Assembly (NCBI RefSeq): GCF_019278565.1
Contig: NZ_CP058988.1
Coordinates: forward strand, 2,852,001-2,916,000
Direction: 5' to 3'
From: Cellulophaga sp. HaHa_2_95
GTDB lineage: Bacteria > Bacteroidota > Bacteroidia > Flavobacteriales > Flavobacteriaceae
Length of the DNA: 64,000 nt
The notes beneath the pieces are model-generated. The model saw only the letters and a program-made list of their open reading frames with translations. It had not been told where the DNA came from and did not search any database. Below, in pieces: positions 25,245 through 34,111 of the stretch. Numbering within the stretch: the stretch's first letter is position 1; every line of letters starts with the position of its first letter. Made by a program: the position numbers and the translations under genes.

Positions 25245-25811
25245 GTGCTTAAATCAAAGTTGAGTTTAATAATAATTGGTTTTCTATTCTTGGTAAACTG
25301 TAAAACGGAAAGAAAAACTAAAAAATTCCAATCAGACTTAAATCTGAAAAAAAATCTAGCTGATTTCACAAAGCAAATGACTGAAAAGGACACTGTAAAA
25401 ATCTTTGCGGAATTAAATATGGAATGGTGGATTAGAAGAGACGAGCTAGTTATAACAAAAAAGAATAATGAAATTCGACTTCAGGCAACTATTAAGGAAG
25501 ACACGACATTTCAAATGAAATATCAGATGCGAATAAATAAATTACCAACAGTAATTTTAAAAGATACAAACAATGCGTTTGAAAAACATTTTGTAAACAA
25601 AAATGGGCGGACTAAAGACAAAACAATCCGACAATATATTTATAAAATAATGGGGCCAAATGATACATTAATATTTTATACAAACGGGCTTGGTGACAAA
25701 GGCGGTGAGGTTCGAGATTATTATGATTTAATGAGTAAGTATTATCCCAATAACAGCGAATTTAAGCTCCCTGAAGTAGAAATTGAAGAGGTTGATGATT
25801 TTAGATTCTAA
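25245..25811 (+). CDS. Hypothetical lipoprotein
   Basis: 188 residues from a GTG at 25245. Lipoprotein signal LIIIGFLFLVNC (cysteine at 19), then a charged mature part with MEWWIRRDELVITKKN and GLGDKGGEVRDYYDLM. No family recognised. It starts 14 bases after a cassette-type spacer. The non-ATG start is accepted because it gives a proper basic N-region (MLKSKLS) and no ATG lies before the signal peptide. Confidence 0.65.
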   Translation: MLKSKLSLIIIGFLFLVNCKTERKTKKFQSDLNLKKNLADFTKQMTEKDTVKIFAELNMEWWIRRDELVITKKNNEIRLQATIKEDTTFQMKYQMRINKLPTVILKDTNNAFEKHFVNKNGRTKDKTIRQYIYKIMGPNDTLIFYTNGLGDKGGEVRDYYDLMSKYYPNNSEFKLPEVEIEEVDDFRF

Positions 25812-25828
25812 TAAAATACAGCAGGTAA

Positions 25829-25866
25829 CACAACCTATAAACAATACGGGCTTTGGACTTAGAAGG
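25829..25866. repeat. Short copy of the cassette-type spacer
   Basis: CACAACCTATAAACAATACG, then GGCTTTGGACTTAGAAGG. It aligns with the first 50 bases of the spacer at 25034 allowing small gaps. Its end overlaps the first codons of the GNAT gene. Confidence 0.45.
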
Positions 25867-26353
25867 AATTTTAAAACTTCAATCCGAAAATCAAATCTCT
25901 CAAGGGGGAACCCTGTCTGCCGAATTGAGTCGCAGTCAAATTGAAGAAATGATGACAGATATGCCACAGATTGTAGCGTATATAAATGACGAAATTGTAG
26001 GTTTTCTTCTCACAACATCACAGGCTGCAAATAGAAAAAGGCAGGTTCCTATTGTAGATGCCATGTTTACATCATACACTCCTGCTAATACCGACGCCTA
26101 CATTTATGGTCCTGTTTGCGTGAGCCAATCACAACGCGGAAAGGGATTAGCGCAAATGATGTTTAATGAACTTTTATATCGAGCACCAAATCGCGAAGGA
26201 ATTCTATTTATCAAAAGTGATAATGAATCTTCATTGCGAGCTCATGAAAAAATGGGTCTTAAAAAAGTGAACAGTTTCAACTTTAATACGGCAGAATTTC
26301 ATGTGTTCTCCTATTTATTTTCTTCGAATGAAGACAAAGAAAACCCTAAATAA
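25853..26353 (+). CDS. GNAT-family N-acetyltransferase
   Basis: 166 residues from TTG at 25853; no ATG is available in frame after the stop at 25838. The acetyl-CoA loop is SQSQRGKGLAQMMFNELL (Q/R-x-x-G-x-G/A), preceded by the strand AYIYGPVCVS and followed by ESSLRAHEKMGLKKV. The opening DLEGILKLQSENQIS is typical of one GNAT subgroup. The substrate is unknown. The first codons fall inside a spacer repeat, so the native start may have been replaced when the gene was placed here. Confidence 0.85.
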   Translation: MDLEGILKLQSENQISQGGTLSAELSRSQIEEMMTDMPQIVAYINDEIVGFLLTTSQAANRKRQVPIVDAMFTSYTPANTDAYIYGPVCVSQSQRGKGLAQMMFNELLYRAPNREGILFIKSDNESSLRAHEKMGLKKVNSFNFNTAEFHVFSYLFSSNEDKENPK

Positions 26354-26447
26354 TAAGAGTTTTGAACTAATACGCTAAACTTTAGCACCAATAATAACCT
26401 AAGCACCAATAACAACCTAACCGAATCACTAAATTTAAGAATAGCAT

Positions 26448-26725
26448 ATGTATAAACTACTTTTAATATCCATCGCAATTTTTTTTTAAGTTGGAAGCAT
26501 GAAAATCCCAAAAAGCTTTTAAATAAACTGACAACAACGATACCTCAAAATTCAAAAAAGTTCAAATTTGTAATTGCGGAATCAGGCTTAAATTATAGAA
26601 GCGAACCTAATGGAACTATATTAGGTAAGTTTGCTTGGAGGGAGAAAGTTGAATACCTCATATTTTATCAGCATGAGTATAAAATAAAGTATAAATACTG
26701 CTGCGACTTGAAAAGCAGTTTCTAA
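26448..26725 (+). pseudogene. Decayed lipoprotein with bacterial SH3-like domain
   Basis: ATG at 26448 starts a signal-peptide-like MYKLLLISIAIFF and hits a stop after a poly-T run (probable frameshift). In another frame VIAESGLNYRSEPNG, then ILGKFAWREKVEYL is a clear bacterial SH3 beta-barrel segment. The frame is then lost again. At least two frameshifts make it non-functional. The rest of 26354-26973 shows no gene. Confidence 0.65.
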
Positions 26726-26973
26726 GGAAAAACTTATAGTTTGGATTACTAATCTGTCAAAACAGGCACATTAAACCTATGAAAAATAAGAGCTTCGTCT
26801 ATTATTCATTACTTCGCTTGTTTTTATAATGTGGAAATGTTTTAGATTTGGTATGTCAGAAAACCTTTGCTTCGTTCCTGGGAATAAACAAAATGTTTTC
26901 TTTATTCGGAAACACACTTAATACACTCATTGTAAGTGATTTATAAAAAAAACACTAATTATAAGAAAATTTC

Positions 26974-27444
26974 ATGATATTAGAAGGTATATCTAAACTG
27001 TTGGTAGTTCTATTGATAATCAATTTATTTCTAACTTCTTGCAAGGAGAAACAAAAAAATAGTGTTGAAAATTTTACAACTAAAAAAATAATAGAACAAA
27101 ATTCAGCATTAAACACAGATTTTCTAGTCTACTCTAAAAAAGACCAATTCCCATCTGATACTATAAAACATATTATGAAAGGAAGGTTGACATTAGGACA
27201 TGAGCTTAGTAGTTTTTCTCCTTGTGGAGATACTAATGAATTTTGGATTTTGGCGGAAGACGAACTGTATGACTTATACTTTAATTTGACAAAAAATAAA
27301 AAACCCTACACTCCAATATTTGTAAGAATTGAAGTTATTGATAAAGGAAAATCAGAAGATGGCTTTGCCGCGGATTACAAGAGCACATATGAAGTAAAAA
27401 CTATTGTAGAGGCAAGAAGCATCTCGGATATAGATTGCGATTAA
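26974..27444 (+). CDS. Putative lipoprotein, possibly with NlpE-like C-terminal fold
   Basis: 156 residues; signal with lipobox LIINLFLTSC (cysteine at about 23). The mature part has MKGRLTLGHELSSFSPCGDT, then FWILAEDELYDLYFNL, TPIFVRIEVIDKGKSEDGFA and ADYKSTYEVKTI. The order of an S-F-x-P-C-G turn, a strand and V-x-I-E-V recalls the OB-like C-terminal domain of NlpE-type proteins, but this is a weak resemblance. Two cysteines (FSPCG and the final DIDCD) may pair. Envelope location is likely; function unknown. Confidence 0.6.
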   Translation: MILEGISKLLVVLLIINLFLTSCKEKQKNSVENFTTKKIIEQNSALNTDFLVYSKKDQFPSDTIKHIMKGRLTLGHELSSFSPCGDTNEFWILAEDELYDLYFNLTKNKKPYTPIFVRIEVIDKGKSEDGFAADYKSTYEVKTIVEARSISDIDCD

Positions 27445-27635
27445 AAGATCGTATATAAAAATCTATAATTCATAAAAGCTCAGGACTTAAGACCTAGCAA
27501 TTAATTTTATAGATAAAAATGAATTGCCCATCTATATTTTGTGTGACAATAGACATTAAAAAGTAAGTACCTAACAGAACCGATACTGCTTAGCTCCTAC
27601 CCTATCTTTACCCCTTTTTAACCATACTTGTAATT

Positions 27636-28238
27636 ATGATGAATAGTTTTACATTTGAAATAATGGCTTTTGGAGCACTGCTACTTGCCTATTTTGTTCT
27701 GTATTATTTATCTGATTCTATTATCAAAATAGAATTACAAAAGAAAAAGACAAAAAGGATTTCTAATTGTAAAACGTATAAGACGATTACACGTCGAGGA
27801 GAAAATTTTGAATATGAATTCCCATTAAACCCTAATTTAGATAAATTTTGGTTGAGACTATTGGCAAAAATATTGGACTATGGCTGCTATTTGAGCTTGT
27901 TTTTCTTGATTAACACTATGTTAATTGAAAAAAGTCCGTCTCCGTTCCTATTAGCATTTCTAGCTTTATTTCTTATAAACCCCATATTAGAGTCGCTATT
28001 AGGCAAAACTTTTGGAAAGTATCTATTCGGAATGAGAGTGATTGACGATTATGGAGAAAACCCTTCCTTATTGACTTGTTTCATAAAGAATATACTTCAA
28101 CTTTTCAGTATCGTTTTTTATACGTTATCAAGTGCAACGATCTTCGAGGATGAAATGTTTTTTCATAATAAAAGAACTTTTACTTACACGATTTGGAATA
28201 AAGACCATGATAAAATAGTATCTGAATTAAAAAAGTAA
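27636..28238 (+). CDS. RDD-family membrane protein
   Basis: 200 residues with transmembrane segments at about 7-27, 79-96, 102-120 and 147-167. The RDD signature is spread over LRLLAKILDYGCYLSLFF (R...D) and the conserved GKTFGKYLFGMRVIDDYGE (G-K-x-x-G-x-R-V). The N-terminal extra helix and polar linker are unusual but seen. RDD proteins are small membrane proteins of mostly unknown role, some acting in ion or amino-acid exchange. Single gene. Confidence 0.85.
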   Translation: MMNSFTFEIMAFGALLLAYFVLYYLSDSIIKIELQKKKTKRISNCKTYKTITRRGENFEYEFPLNPNLDKFWLRLLAKILDYGCYLSLFFLINTMLIEKSPSPFLLAFLALFLINPILESLLGKTFGKYLFGMRVIDDYGENPSLLTCFIKNILQLFSIVFYTLSSATIFEDEMFFHNKRTFTYTIWNKDHDKIVSELKK

Positions 28239-28501
28239 GACATAAATAACACTATTAAAACCGGATTAATTATTTCCATTCTATTAATTTTCTTATCCAT
28301 TGTTAACCCATTGTAAATGTCTTTTTTGCCCCCTTGCCTTTATTTTTGACCTCACCCAACTTTTTAGGGTATATCAAACAAACAATAGCCAATTTCTAAG
28401 CATCATTTTCTTTAAACCTAACACACAACACTTTAGCTTCTTCCTTTCCTATAATACGCTAAAATATACCCACTATCCTATTCCTTTAAAAATTATATTT
28501 A
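28239..28501. other. Non-coding stretch before ribB
   Basis: A/T-rich with no gene that I can support; an 86-codon frame here has no protein-like features. The regulatory end is described at 28502. Confidence 0.5.
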
Positions 28502-28545
28502 TTGACTTACATCAAATAATTTTAGGAAAGACGCTAGTAATTTTG
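28502..28545 (+). promoter_or_regulatory. FNR-like box and -7 element of the ribB/Crp-Fnr operon
   Basis: TTGAC-TTAC-ATCAA at 28502-28515 (FNR consensus TTGAT-N4-ATCAA, one mismatch) and TAATTTTG at 28538-28545 (TAnnTTTG). No -33 TTG is seen at the right distance. The box centre is about 29 bases before the -7 element, which puts it near -42, the usual place for an activator. The operon's own Crp/Fnr protein is the obvious candidate. Confidence 0.55.
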
Positions 28546-28563
28546 CCCCTGGAATTATAAAAA

Positions 28564-29232
28564 ATGATAATGAAACTTACAGCAGCCGCAACATTAAAGA
28601 GTGTTGACAATGAGTGTCAATTAAAGGTTGAACAAGCCTTAACCCATCTTAAAAAAGGTAACGGAGTTATTTTAACTGATGATAAAAACAGAGAAAATGA
28701 AGGCGATTTAATTTTCTCGGCCCAACATATGACTCTTGCAGATATGGCACTTATGATTAGAAAGTGTAGTGGTATTGTTTGCCTTTGTCTCACCAATGAA
28801 AAGGCAGACAGCCTTGAGCTCCCCTATATGGTTAAGACCAATACGAGTAGTTTTCAAACCCCATTTACTATTTCTATAGAAGCAAAAGATGGGGTAACAA
28901 CAGGCGTTTCGGCTAAAGACAGGTTAAAAACAATCCAAGTGGCTAGTGCTGATAATGCAGGGAGCAATGATTTAGCGAAACCAGGCCATATTTTCCCTCT
29001 AAGAGCTAAAGACAAGGGGGTTCTAGAAAGAGAAGGCCACACGGAAGGTAGTATAGATTTAATGAAACTAGCAGGCTTACAACCAGAGGCGGTACTATGT
29101 GAACTAATGAATGATGATGGCACCATGGCCAACACCGCTACTATTACACAATTTGCATATGAGTATAATCTAAAGGTCCTGTCTATTCAGGATATTATTC
29201 ATTATCGTAAATTTGTAAGAGACTATAACTAG
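28564..29232 (+). CDS. ribB: 3,4-dihydroxy-2-butanone-4-phosphate synthase
   Basis: 222 residues, stand-alone RibB type without the GTP cyclohydrolase II half. It converts ribulose 5-phosphate to the four-carbon unit of riboflavin plus formate. The acidic loop [13 protein letters not shown] binds Mg and substrate, [15 protein letters not shown] and [20 protein letters not shown] carry the other active-site residues, and [11 protein letters not shown] is conserved. It directly abuts a Crp/Fnr regulator gene, an unusual partner for a housekeeping enzyme. It may therefore be a regulated second copy that supplies flavin under particular redox conditions. Confidence 0.95.
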   Translation: MIMKLTAAATLKSVDNECQLKVEQALTHLKKGNGVILTDDKNRENEGDLIFSAQHMTLADMALMIRKCSGIVCLCLTNEKADSLELPYMVKTNTSSFQTPFTISIEAKDGVTTGVSAKDRLKTIQVASADNAGSNDLAKPGHIFPLRAKDKGVLEREGHTEGSIDLMKLAGLQPEAVLCELMNDDGTMANTATITQFAYEYNLKVLSIQDIIHYRKFVRDYN

Positions 29233-29808
29233 ATGGCAAAATATACAGAACTCACTAATTTTATAAAAAAGAATATTGAGATTGAAGCAGAAGAATTAAA
29301 AATTGTCTTACCTTATTTTAAAACAATAAAGAAAAGTAAAAATGACATCTTACTGTCCAATGGCAAAAATAGTCAGGTTAGTTATTTCGTAAAAAAAGGC
29401 TGCTTAAGACTCTATTACATCGATGAAGAAGGCAAGGATATTACCCGGTATATTGCTTTTGAAAATCAGTTTGCTACAGAACTGGTTAGTTTTATCTCTA
29501 ATGAACCTGCACAAGAAACTATCCAGGTTATAGAAGACAGTGAACTGCTATACATTACTCATGATGATTTTAGACATTTGATGCGTAGTATTCCCAAATG
29601 GAAAGAATTTTATACCCGCTATTTGGAAAAAGCCTATGTAAATAATTCAAAGAGGCTCATCTCATTTACGACGCTAGATGCCTCAGAAAGGTACAAACAA
29701 CTATTCCAAATAAATCCAAACATTGTAAGGCGTCTACCGAATAAAATAGTAGCGTCCTACATCAATATATCCCAAGAAACTTTGAGTAGGATAAAATCAA
29801 AAATCTAA
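29233..29808 (+). CDS. Crp/Fnr-family transcription regulator
   Basis: 191 residues; the ATG follows the ribB stop without a gap. The N-terminal cyclic-nucleotide-binding-like beta-roll includes VSYFVKKGCLRLYYIDEEGK and FENQFATELVSFIS. The long dimerisation helix and C-terminal winged helix follow (ASYINISQETLSRIKSKI as the recognition helix). There is no N-terminal cysteine cluster, so it is not an iron-sulfur FNR; the ligand is unknown. It probably controls its own operon through the FNR-like box at 28502. Confidence 0.88.
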   Translation: MAKYTELTNFIKKNIEIEAEELKIVLPYFKTIKKSKNDILLSNGKNSQVSYFVKKGCLRLYYIDEEGKDITRYIAFENQFATELVSFISNEPAQETIQVIEDSELLYITHDDFRHLMRSIPKWKEFYTRYLEKAYVNNSKRLISFTTLDASERYKQLFQINPNIVRRLPNKIVASYINISQETLSRIKSKI

Positions 29809-30359
29809 TGTTTGAATGTAGAAGCAATAGTATCACATTTTAGAGAACTAGACTATACAAAGATTTTCCTGTACTTGTGTCTTTATTGCTTTCCAAGCTC
29901 CTGACTTTATAAATCAGTTTTACGCTACTATTCTCAATCTATATTATCACATCTGCGGTTTTACACATGTCTTGAATGTTGTCCATTAGCTCTTGTTTAT
30001 TACGAGTACCCTTTAACAGTAGATGAGTTCTATCTATTAACTACTCAAGGAAAACCAAAAAAGAATTGAAGTAACTATGAAATAGAGCAAAAAACCAAGA
30101 CCCTATTTCCCTTATAGTTGGCAAAATCCCAGGAGAAATTAGCATTTGAAATTTGACGAAAATTAAAAACTAAAAGAGCAGACTGCAGCGCAAAAACTAA
30201 TGGCTTGTTCTTACTTGCTTGGAAAATTCACCTACTTTTTTATTCCTATTTTTTTCTAAATTCGATATGCTACTAGATCATAAATCATGAGTGAATACGT
30301 TATATTACAACTAAACCATCATCAATAAGCGCAGAACCAGCACTTCAATCTGAACAAAA
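29809..30359. other. Non-coding stretch of about 550 bases
   Basis: No convincing gene. A 33-codon frame on the minus strand (29939-30040) with HLLLKGTRNKQELMDNIQDM looks protein-like but has no start and no recognisable family; it may be a gene tail left by deletion. Confidence 0.4.
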
Positions 30360-31541
30360 ATGAAACATATTATTTTCCCGTTTACTGCTATTTTATTACT
30401 GCTATCCTGTAAACAAAATTCCCGAAATACTGGGGATGTTTCTAAAGCAAATAAAATTGAGGAAATAGAATTAAGTTCCAATACCTTAAATGATTCCATT
30501 TTAGAAAACAAAAAAATAGATACAGTACTAGTTAGTGCCATTACTATTGATACAGATTCGATAAATCATCTAATAAATGATTATGTATTACATGCGTATT
30601 ATCCAAATAGCAATTATAGACCTTTAGATAGATACCTTTACATTCCCTATATAGTAGAGAATGAAAAAGAATATTACACATTTGATCAGTACCCCAAAGA
30701 ATTAATAGTGCGGTTAATACCCACTACTGTAGACACTCTTGAAGTTATTTCAGGAACAGGTAATTGTATGGACTGTTTGGATATATTCAAAATACAAGAT
30801 AAAAATGAGGTTGAGCTCTTTTACAGCCTAAGTAGTAATAATAAAATAATAGCCCAAAAAGGAAAATTGGATTCCATTTTATCAAAAAGAGACATCTCAT
30901 TTGAGCACTTATGGGATTCCAAATATATTGAAGCTACTTTAACAAACTGGGCGGAAGATGTTGAACTTAATGACTTACTAAATACATATTATTATCTACC
31001 TACAGCTGCAACGCTACAAAAAAAACCAAATATTGAAAGCATTAATAAGTTATTGTTTGATACTAAACAATTGACTACCTACTCCTTAGATACACTCCAG
31101 ATTTTATATAACAATCACTTGAATACTAATGACGTGATAAGAATGGACAATTTTTTAACCAATGACAATGAGGGATATTTTCATAGTGGCGAATTAATGA
31201 AGGGTATAGAAGAAGATGTATTATTATTAGTGGAGAGCCTGGATATTTTATATATCTCGCAACAAAATGAAATCTTTAAAGTTGCGTGGTTGAATGACTA
31301 TACCACTGTTATAAATAGCATTGGAATACTTGACGACAGTCGTGCCTCTATAATCGATAATTATTACACCATAAATGATTGGGCCACCGGCACCAAAACT
31401 CGATTGTTTCATCCCGCCATGATTGATAATGATTACCTTGTAATTTATGAACTCAAGTTGAAAGATATTGACACCTACATTCAATCATCTGCAGAAATAA
31501 TAAGCTTTAAAAAACCAATGGAAGCAGATTCTATCCAGTAA
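30360..31541 (+). CDS. Hypothetical lipoprotein, 393 residues
   Basis: Lipoprotein signal FPFTAILLLLSC (cysteine at 17), then a polar linker and a large mature domain with an SGTGNCMDCLDIF cysteine pair, YFHSGELMKGIEED and an aromatic-rich end (NDYLVIYELKLKD). No family recognised. It stands alone with A/T-rich flanks. Outer-membrane or periplasmic anchoring is clear; the role is not. Confidence 0.65.
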   Translation: MKHIIFPFTAILLLLSCKQNSRNTGDVSKANKIEEIELSSNTLNDSILENKKIDTVLVSAITIDTDSINHLINDYVLHAYYPNSNYRPLDRYLYIPYIVENEKEYYTFDQYPKELIVRLIPTTVDTLEVISGTGNCMDCLDIFKIQDKNEVELFYSLSSNNKIIAQKGKLDSILSKRDISFEHLWDSKYIEATLTNWAEDVELNDLLNTYYYLPTAATLQKKPNIESINKLLFDTKQLTTYSLDTLQILYNNHLNTNDVIRMDNFLTNDNEGYFHSGELMKGIEEDVLLLVESLDILYISQQNEIFKVAWLNDYTTVINSIGILDDSRASIIDNYYTINDWATGTKTRLFHPAMIDNDYLVIYELKLKDIDTYIQSSAEIISFKKPMEADSIQ

Positions 31542-31702
31542 TAGTTTCATATTAAGAATAGTTTATACGATTTTATAAAATCAATACTATGGGTATTCTT
31601 GAAAAATAGAGCAGAAAATGAAGTTATTATTTTTCCTCGTGGTTGGTAGAATTCTAGAGGAAATTAGAAATTGAAATTTAACAAATTACAAGAATAAACG
31701 AA

Positions 31703-32101
31703 ATGAAATTTGACCGAACAGGAATTATATTATACACTGTTGCTTATAAAAAGTGTGTTGTTTTTTACGAAGAAATACTAGGGCTTACCAAACTATTTGA
31801 AACTACAGCGTTGACCTGTTTTGAATTTGGAGGCTCTTATCTAATGGTTGAATTAGACACTACCTATGATGGTCAAAAAACGGCAGAAGAACGTACTAGG
31901 ACCTGCTTACGCATGAATGTGTCCAATGTAATGGGGCTTGCAGAAAAATTGATAGCAAAAGATATTGCCGTAGATTATCAAGAACATTCATGGGGCACTA
32001 TTCCTAAGTTCCATGATCCCGATGGTAATTTATGTGCATTTAAAGACAGTCAAAAGTTCGAGGCACAAATTTCCGCATTTAAACAAACCCTTAAAAAATA
32101 G
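31703..32101 (+). CDS. VOC-family (glyoxalase/bleomycin-resistance fold) protein
   Basis: 132 residues with two beta-alpha-beta-beta-beta modules: IILYTVAYKKCVVFYEEILG, TCFEFGGSYLMVELD, and later IPKFHDPDGNLCAFKD, the usual final strand with the metal-binding glutamate position changed. A typical single-chain VOC protein that dimerises to form a metal site. The substrate is unknown and context gives no hint. Confidence 0.85.
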   Translation: MKFDRTGIILYTVAYKKCVVFYEEILGLTKLFETTALTCFEFGGSYLMVELDTTYDGQKTAEERTRTCLRMNVSNVMGLAEKLIAKDIAVDYQEHSWGTIPKFHDPDGNLCAFKDSQKFEAQISAFKQTLKK

Positions 32102-32210
32102 AAAAAGTTAGTTATATACCATTTAAAGTTCCTAAATTTAAAACAATCATCGGGCCAAGACTATAGCTATGGTACCACAACTTGGTCTAAACGAATTCCA
32201 AATTATTTCT

Positions 32211-33371
32211 ATGAAAAACTTCTATTCTATACTCGCACTATCGCTATTAATTTCTTGTAATTCTAAAAAAAAGGAGAACAGCCAAAATAGCGAAGATGGT
32301 AGACCATCGTTAAGCCAAATACTGTCAGAATTTGATTCAGATAAAGATGGAAAACTATCTAAAGCTGAAGTTAATGGTCCGTTAGCAGATGATTTTGATC
32401 GTATTGATACTAATCAAGATGGATTTTTAAGTGAAACCGAACTAACGGCTGCACCGGGACCTAGACCTAAAGAGGAGCAGATTATAGATAGAAGTGAAAT
32501 TAATACAACCATAAAAACCTTGGCAATAAATACCGAGTATTTCATTCAGGAAAATATTATCGGAGACATTACTCAAGAAAAGATAGCCTTATCAGGAATA
32601 GAAACGCTATGCTATGTGATAAAAACTCATTCCCAAGCCACGGAACACCAAATGGGACCTTGGTGTCCCCGTCATATTGAAGATGGGATGGAAAAAGGTG
32701 GACTATGGTTTAAAGAGGATAAGGTATATGATGTTTCCGGGCATTTTATAGCCAATCTTGCTGAATTTTATAGTGATGATCAATGGAAGCTGTACCGCGA
32801 AGATGGTACCGTAAAATATACAGAAACGGAAGAGGCTTGTTTAGCCGCTGCAAAACCTGATGTGGAAGAAGCATACAACAATTACTGTGTAGAATGTCTG
32901 CCAGAGTATTTTAAAGATCAGGTAACGACATTTTTCATTCCCGTAAAACCAGTATATTTAAATACCTCACAAGACTTAGGTAGAGGTGGACTGGGAATTG
33001 CTTTTAACGGTGTAAATTTTGATCCACCAGCACCCACTCACGCTATATTAGCCGCACATACCATTGCTCCTTTAGATGATCATGGGGGGCATGTAAATCC
33101 GCATGGAGGCTATCATTACCACGCCGTTACCGGAGGCACAAAAGAGATTGAGCAACCAGACGTGCATGCCCCAATTGTTGGTTATGCTATTGATGGCTTT
33201 GGTATCTACGCCTTAAAAGATAAAGATGATCGTCTAGCAGCCGACCTAGATGAATGTGGTGGGCATTCTGATGCGGTAAGAGGCTATCATTACCATGCTG
33301 GTGCCGTAGGAGATAATCAAATTATTAAATGCTTGCACGGCTTACCGGGATACACGCAAGTACAAGAGTAA
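32211..33371 (+). CDS. YHYH-domain lipoprotein with EF-hands
   Basis: About 386 residues from ATG 32211, which gives a proper lipoprotein signal (ILALSLLISC); an earlier ATG at 32169 would bury it. Two EF-hand loops follow (DSDKDGKLSKAE and DTNQDGFLSETE, residues about 35-75). The YHYH domain covers about 150-380 with GGHVNPHGGYHYHAVTGG, YAIDGFGIYALKD and RGYHYHAGAVG. The His-rich motifs suggest metal binding at the cell surface. A second YHYH protein is encoded at 60767. Function of the family is not established. Confidence 0.85.
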   Translation: MKNFYSILALSLLISCNSKKKENSQNSEDGRPSLSQILSEFDSDKDGKLSKAEVNGPLADDFDRIDTNQDGFLSETELTAAPGPRPKEEQIIDRSEINTTIKTLAINTEYFIQENIIGDITQEKIALSGIETLCYVIKTHSQATEHQMGPWCPRHIEDGMEKGGLWFKEDKVYDVSGHFIANLAEFYSDDQWKLYREDGTVKYTETEEACLAAAKPDVEEAYNNYCVECLPEYFKDQVTTFFIPVKPVYLNTSQDLGRGGLGIAFNGVNFDPPAPTHAILAAHTIAPLDDHGGHVNPHGGYHYHAVTGGTKEIEQPDVHAPIVGYAIDGFGIYALKDKDDRLAADLDECGGHSDAVRGYHYHAGAVGDNQIIKCLHGLPGYTQVQE

Positions 33372-33441
33372 ATAAAGGCTGCTTAACGATGTTGCGCATA
33401 ACTAGTAAAAGTCTTAAAATACAGAACACGGAGTATCTACC

Positions 33442-34101
33442 ATGAAAAAGTTTTCATCTTATATCTCGTTATTAAAAAAAGTAGCTGTTTTTTTATTGGG
33501 ATTTTTATTTTTTGCAGTTTTTCTAATGGGAGTTAACGTCATTTTTTTTCAAAAAGAAGACAAATATATGCTGGGAGGTATTATTATTTGTGCCTTGGCG
33601 CTTTATGTTGGCTGTTACCTTTTAGTAACGGAAGACCAAATGCATTTACTTAATTTTGGATTGATAGGTTTTGGACTTGCTGCATTAATTAATTACATTA
33701 ATCCCGGGGGCTTTGAAGGTATAGCCAGAAATGCTTGGTACAAGAATAATGAACCCTTTATTCCCTACCAAAGCATAAAACCTGTTCAAATAAAAGCTGA
33801 TGTAGAAAAATGCCAATTGTACAAATATGGCACGTTTTACTCCGGAACAGATACGATCACTAGATATAGAGAGGGAGAGGACGATTACGAAATGATCAAT
33901 ACTGAGTATGAAGGAAAACCGATAAAACTCGTATGGCTAGATGATTGTTCTTACCATAAAATTCTAGAAAAAGGGCTTATTCTTTCCTATATTCGGATGG
34001 GAGATTTTGAGAGCCAACACTATACGATTCATTCTTTGTATTTAGATCAAAGTAGTGAACCTAAAACTAGAATTGTACAACCTGTAGCCACTACACCTTA
34101 A
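33442..34101 (+). CDS. Membrane protein with C-terminal extracytoplasmic domain
   Basis: 219 residues. Three transmembrane helices at about 13-35, 43-62 and 68-86 are followed by a soluble domain of about 110 residues containing KCQLYKYGTFYSGTDTI and KLVWLDDCSYHKILEKG. The pairing C...G-x-F...W-x-x-D-C-x-Y is a pattern I associate with small beta-rich domains in flavobacterial lipoproteins. Ten bases before the next gene, so the two are probably one operon. Confidence 0.65.
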   Translation: MKKFSSYISLLKKVAVFLLGFLFFAVFLMGVNVIFFQKEDKYMLGGIIICALALYVGCYLLVTEDQMHLLNFGLIGFGLAALINYINPGGFEGIARNAWYKNNEPFIPYQSIKPVQIKADVEKCQLYKYGTFYSGTDTITRYREGEDDYEMINTEYEGKPIKLVWLDDCSYHKILEKGLILSYIRMGDFESQHYTIHSLYLDQSSEPKTRIVQPVATTP

Positions 34102-34111
34102 AAAATTCCTA

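Noticed and set aside
28300..28560. 86-codon frame before ribB
   Set aside because: Composition is random hydrophobic/aromatic from A/T-rich DNA and it overlaps the promoter and FNR-like box of ribB.
28239..28563. FMN riboswitch before ribB
   Set aside because: I looked for the conserved RFN-element segments and saw none; the region has only promoter-like features.
29939..30040. 33-codon protein-like frame on the minus strand (KGTRNKQELMDNIQDM)
   Set aside because: Looks coding but has no start, no identifiable family and no adjoining remains; noted only as a possible gene tail.
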